A DNA stretch of 17,512 bases, taken from assembly GCA_015852425.1 (NCBI GenBank), contig JAAAIG010000802.1, positions 1 through 17,512 of the forward strand, given 5' to 3'. Each line of letters begins with the position of its first letter. Within the stretch, counting starts at the first letter, position 1. This document shows, in pieces, positions 16,140-17,512 of the stretch. The position numbers were made by a program, and so were the translations under genes. Below the pieces are notes generated by a model, which was given only the letters and a program-made list of their open reading frames with translations, was not told the DNA's origin and did not search any database. This stretch comes from Gryganskiella cystojenkinii (lineage: Eukaryota; Mortierellomycota; Mortierellomycetes; Mortierellales; Mortierellaceae).

Positions 16140-17512
16140 ATGCTCTCCGCCATAGACGCTCATGCCGACGTTATGATTCCCCCGCCTTGTGCAAGCATGC
16201 GCCAGTGGGACTTTCTCCACCTCCCGCTGGACAAGCAGTTGGAAGCACTAGGCGATGACGCCATGCCGCCATCCTTTTCTGCTGTATACTTTCTCACTAA
16301 GTGGGCTCGAGAACTGCCCGATGCACCGTGTCTGTTGGTACCCAATGCCCAGGCTACAGCCTATATTACATTCTCTTACGCGCAGTATGACGCTGCCACC
16401 AGTGTTATTGCTCGCTACTGGGCCTCCAAGCTTAATCCGACCTGGCTCGACGTTGGTCGCACACGCGCCATGGTAGCACTTGACTCTCCTGTTGCACTAC
16501 TCGTCAAAGACTTGCCCACTTCCCATTTTCTTATTATGTCCTTCTACAAGCTGCGTATCCCTATTCTGCTGATCAGCCCACGTAACAGTCCCTCTGGCGT
16601 GTCGCATCTGATCACCACTAGCAAAGTCAGCGCCATCCTTGTCGAAGACAGTCTCCTATCATTGCTGGAACCAGAAGTCGATCATGTCCCTACCTATTCG
16701 GTCCCACTAATTAACCCCGACGAGCTGCTGCAGATGCCTACTGTTCCACCAATCCCAAATTGTGCCGACGTTGATGGTGAGGATATCGCTATCATTGTTC
16801 ATAGTTCTGGTACTACGGGGTGGGTGTTTTGCCATTCAATTGCAATATGCGTTCTCTTCCATGATTTTTTACGTGCAAATGTTTCCTCTTGCGTTTGATC
16901 TGGTACAGTTACTGCCCTACCTTGTTCATACAAACTAATGTGCAGGTTCGTGTTCTCCCTTTGGTTGTTGGCTGCGACCGTTTAGATTTCCCAAGCTTCT
17001 TCCAACTCCTTATCGCGCCATGTACTTTTCGAGCTTGTACCTTGACATAGCTGACAACTATTATTCACGTCGGAAGCGGAGTGCTATCCTGTTGGTCCTT
17101 CCTATCTTCCATGCCTATGGTGCACGCATCATGCTCACCACGTTTGTGGGCGCCCAAGCGTTAGTGCTACCGCTCACGGCAACATGGCCAGTGAGTGCAG
17201 CACAAGTGGCATACAGTCTCGAGCATAGTAATGCCAGTGTCCTCTGCACTGTCCCAGCCATCATCGAGCAATTGGCGTCCAATACCAGCACACAAAAGGA
17301 ACTTGCGAGATTGCGCATGCTCTATTTCGGAGGAGCGCCGTTGAGCGTCGAGACGGTGCAGCTGCTTCGCGATCAGATGGGTGTCAAGGTGATGGATTTG
17401 TTCGGGACGAGCGAGGGTGGTCTAGTTATGATTGGCTGCGTCGACGCCGACCATGGTGACTCAGATAGCCGCGGCGACGAAATGATGATAGGTCCATTGG
17501 CGCACGCATATA
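16140..17512 (+). CDS. Adenylate-forming (AMP-binding, NRPS-like/acyl-CoA synthetase superfamily) enzyme, 3' end beyond the window
   Basis: Exon 1 runs 16140-16819 and exon 2 from 16986 to the window edge, giving about 402 residues so far. The intron (GTGGGT...GTTTAG, 166 bp) falls inside the core A3 loop; splicing restores HSSGTTGFPK (221-230), the phosphate-binding P-loop. A second acceptor-like GTGCAG further upstream would shift the frame. Other superfamily motifs are LPIFHAYGARIML (about 265-277, A4-like), MLYFGGAPLS (substrate pocket region) and VMDLFGTSEGG (about 362-372, A5), where the Thr-Glu pair helps position ATP and Mg. The enzyme would activate a carboxylic acid as its adenylate. 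Whether it is a free-standing ligase or an NRPS-like adenylation-thiolation-reductase cannot be told, because the C-terminal A8-A10 motifs and any carrier domain lie beyond the edge. The leader's 12 bp repeat precedes the ATG. Confidence 0.88.

Noticed and set aside
16925..16945. GTGCAG acceptor for the AMP-binding gene's intron
   Set aside because: Using it shifts the frame and hits stops; the GTTTAG acceptor at 16985 restores the TGFPK continuation of the A3 motif.
1..17512. CRISPR array, bacterial operon, tRNA or rRNA genes, secondary-metabolite cluster or defence island
   Set aside because: No regularly spaced repeats of CRISPR type and no RNA-gene structure were seen; the genes are intron-bearing and functionally unrelated, and one partial adenylating enzyme does not establish a cluster.

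Overview
The window looks like a piece of nuclear genome from an early-diverging filamentous fungus. Genes are interrupted by short GT-AG introns of roughly 50-230 bp, with pyrimidine tracts before the acceptors and AATAAA-type 3' ends. There are several remnants of F-box/RNI-type leucine-rich-repeat (LRR) proteins of the kind that is very abundant in Mortierellaceae. The fungal and intron evidence is direct; the assignment to Mortierella or a relative is inference from protein style, since no database search was possible.

Layout. (1) 320-2438 (+): nine-exon MacroD-type ADP-ribosyl-hydrolase with a long disordered tail. (2) 2783-3404 (+): three phase-compatible exons of an unidentified acidic, Ser-rich protein, possibly a neighbouring gene or missed 3' exons. 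(3) about 3915-4967 (+): LRR/F-box-family gene without its N-terminus. (4) 5785-6306 (+): small helical/coiled-coil protein of unknown function. (5) 6563-7549 (-): a probable SH3-domain gene, degenerate at key positions, tail-to-tail with the previous gene. (6) 7964-9315 (+): broken LRR/F-box remnants containing a large near-perfect inverted repeat (two 360 bp arms, inner 286 bp identical, 278 bp spacer). (7) 9555-10793 (-): intact glycosyltransferase family 17 enzyme. (8) about 11257-12300 (+): decayed hAT transposase read in three frames. (9) 12427-14920 (-): four-exon Kelch beta-propeller membrane protein with a signal peptide, one transmembrane helix and a long cytosolic tail. (10) 16140-17512 (+): 5' part of an adenylate-forming (AMP-binding, NRPS-like) enzyme, cut by the window edge.

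The genes do not form an obvious cluster or operon-like system. The window mixes conserved housekeeping-type or secretory genes (macrodomain, GT17, Kelch receptor, AMP-binding enzyme) with a decaying accessory zone (LRR remnants, inverted duplication, hAT relic) between about 7.5 and 12.3 kb. The feature most deserving follow-up is the LRR-derived inverted repeat, which could be transcribed into a long hairpin RNA. No tRNA, rRNA, CRISPR array or viral gene was recognised.
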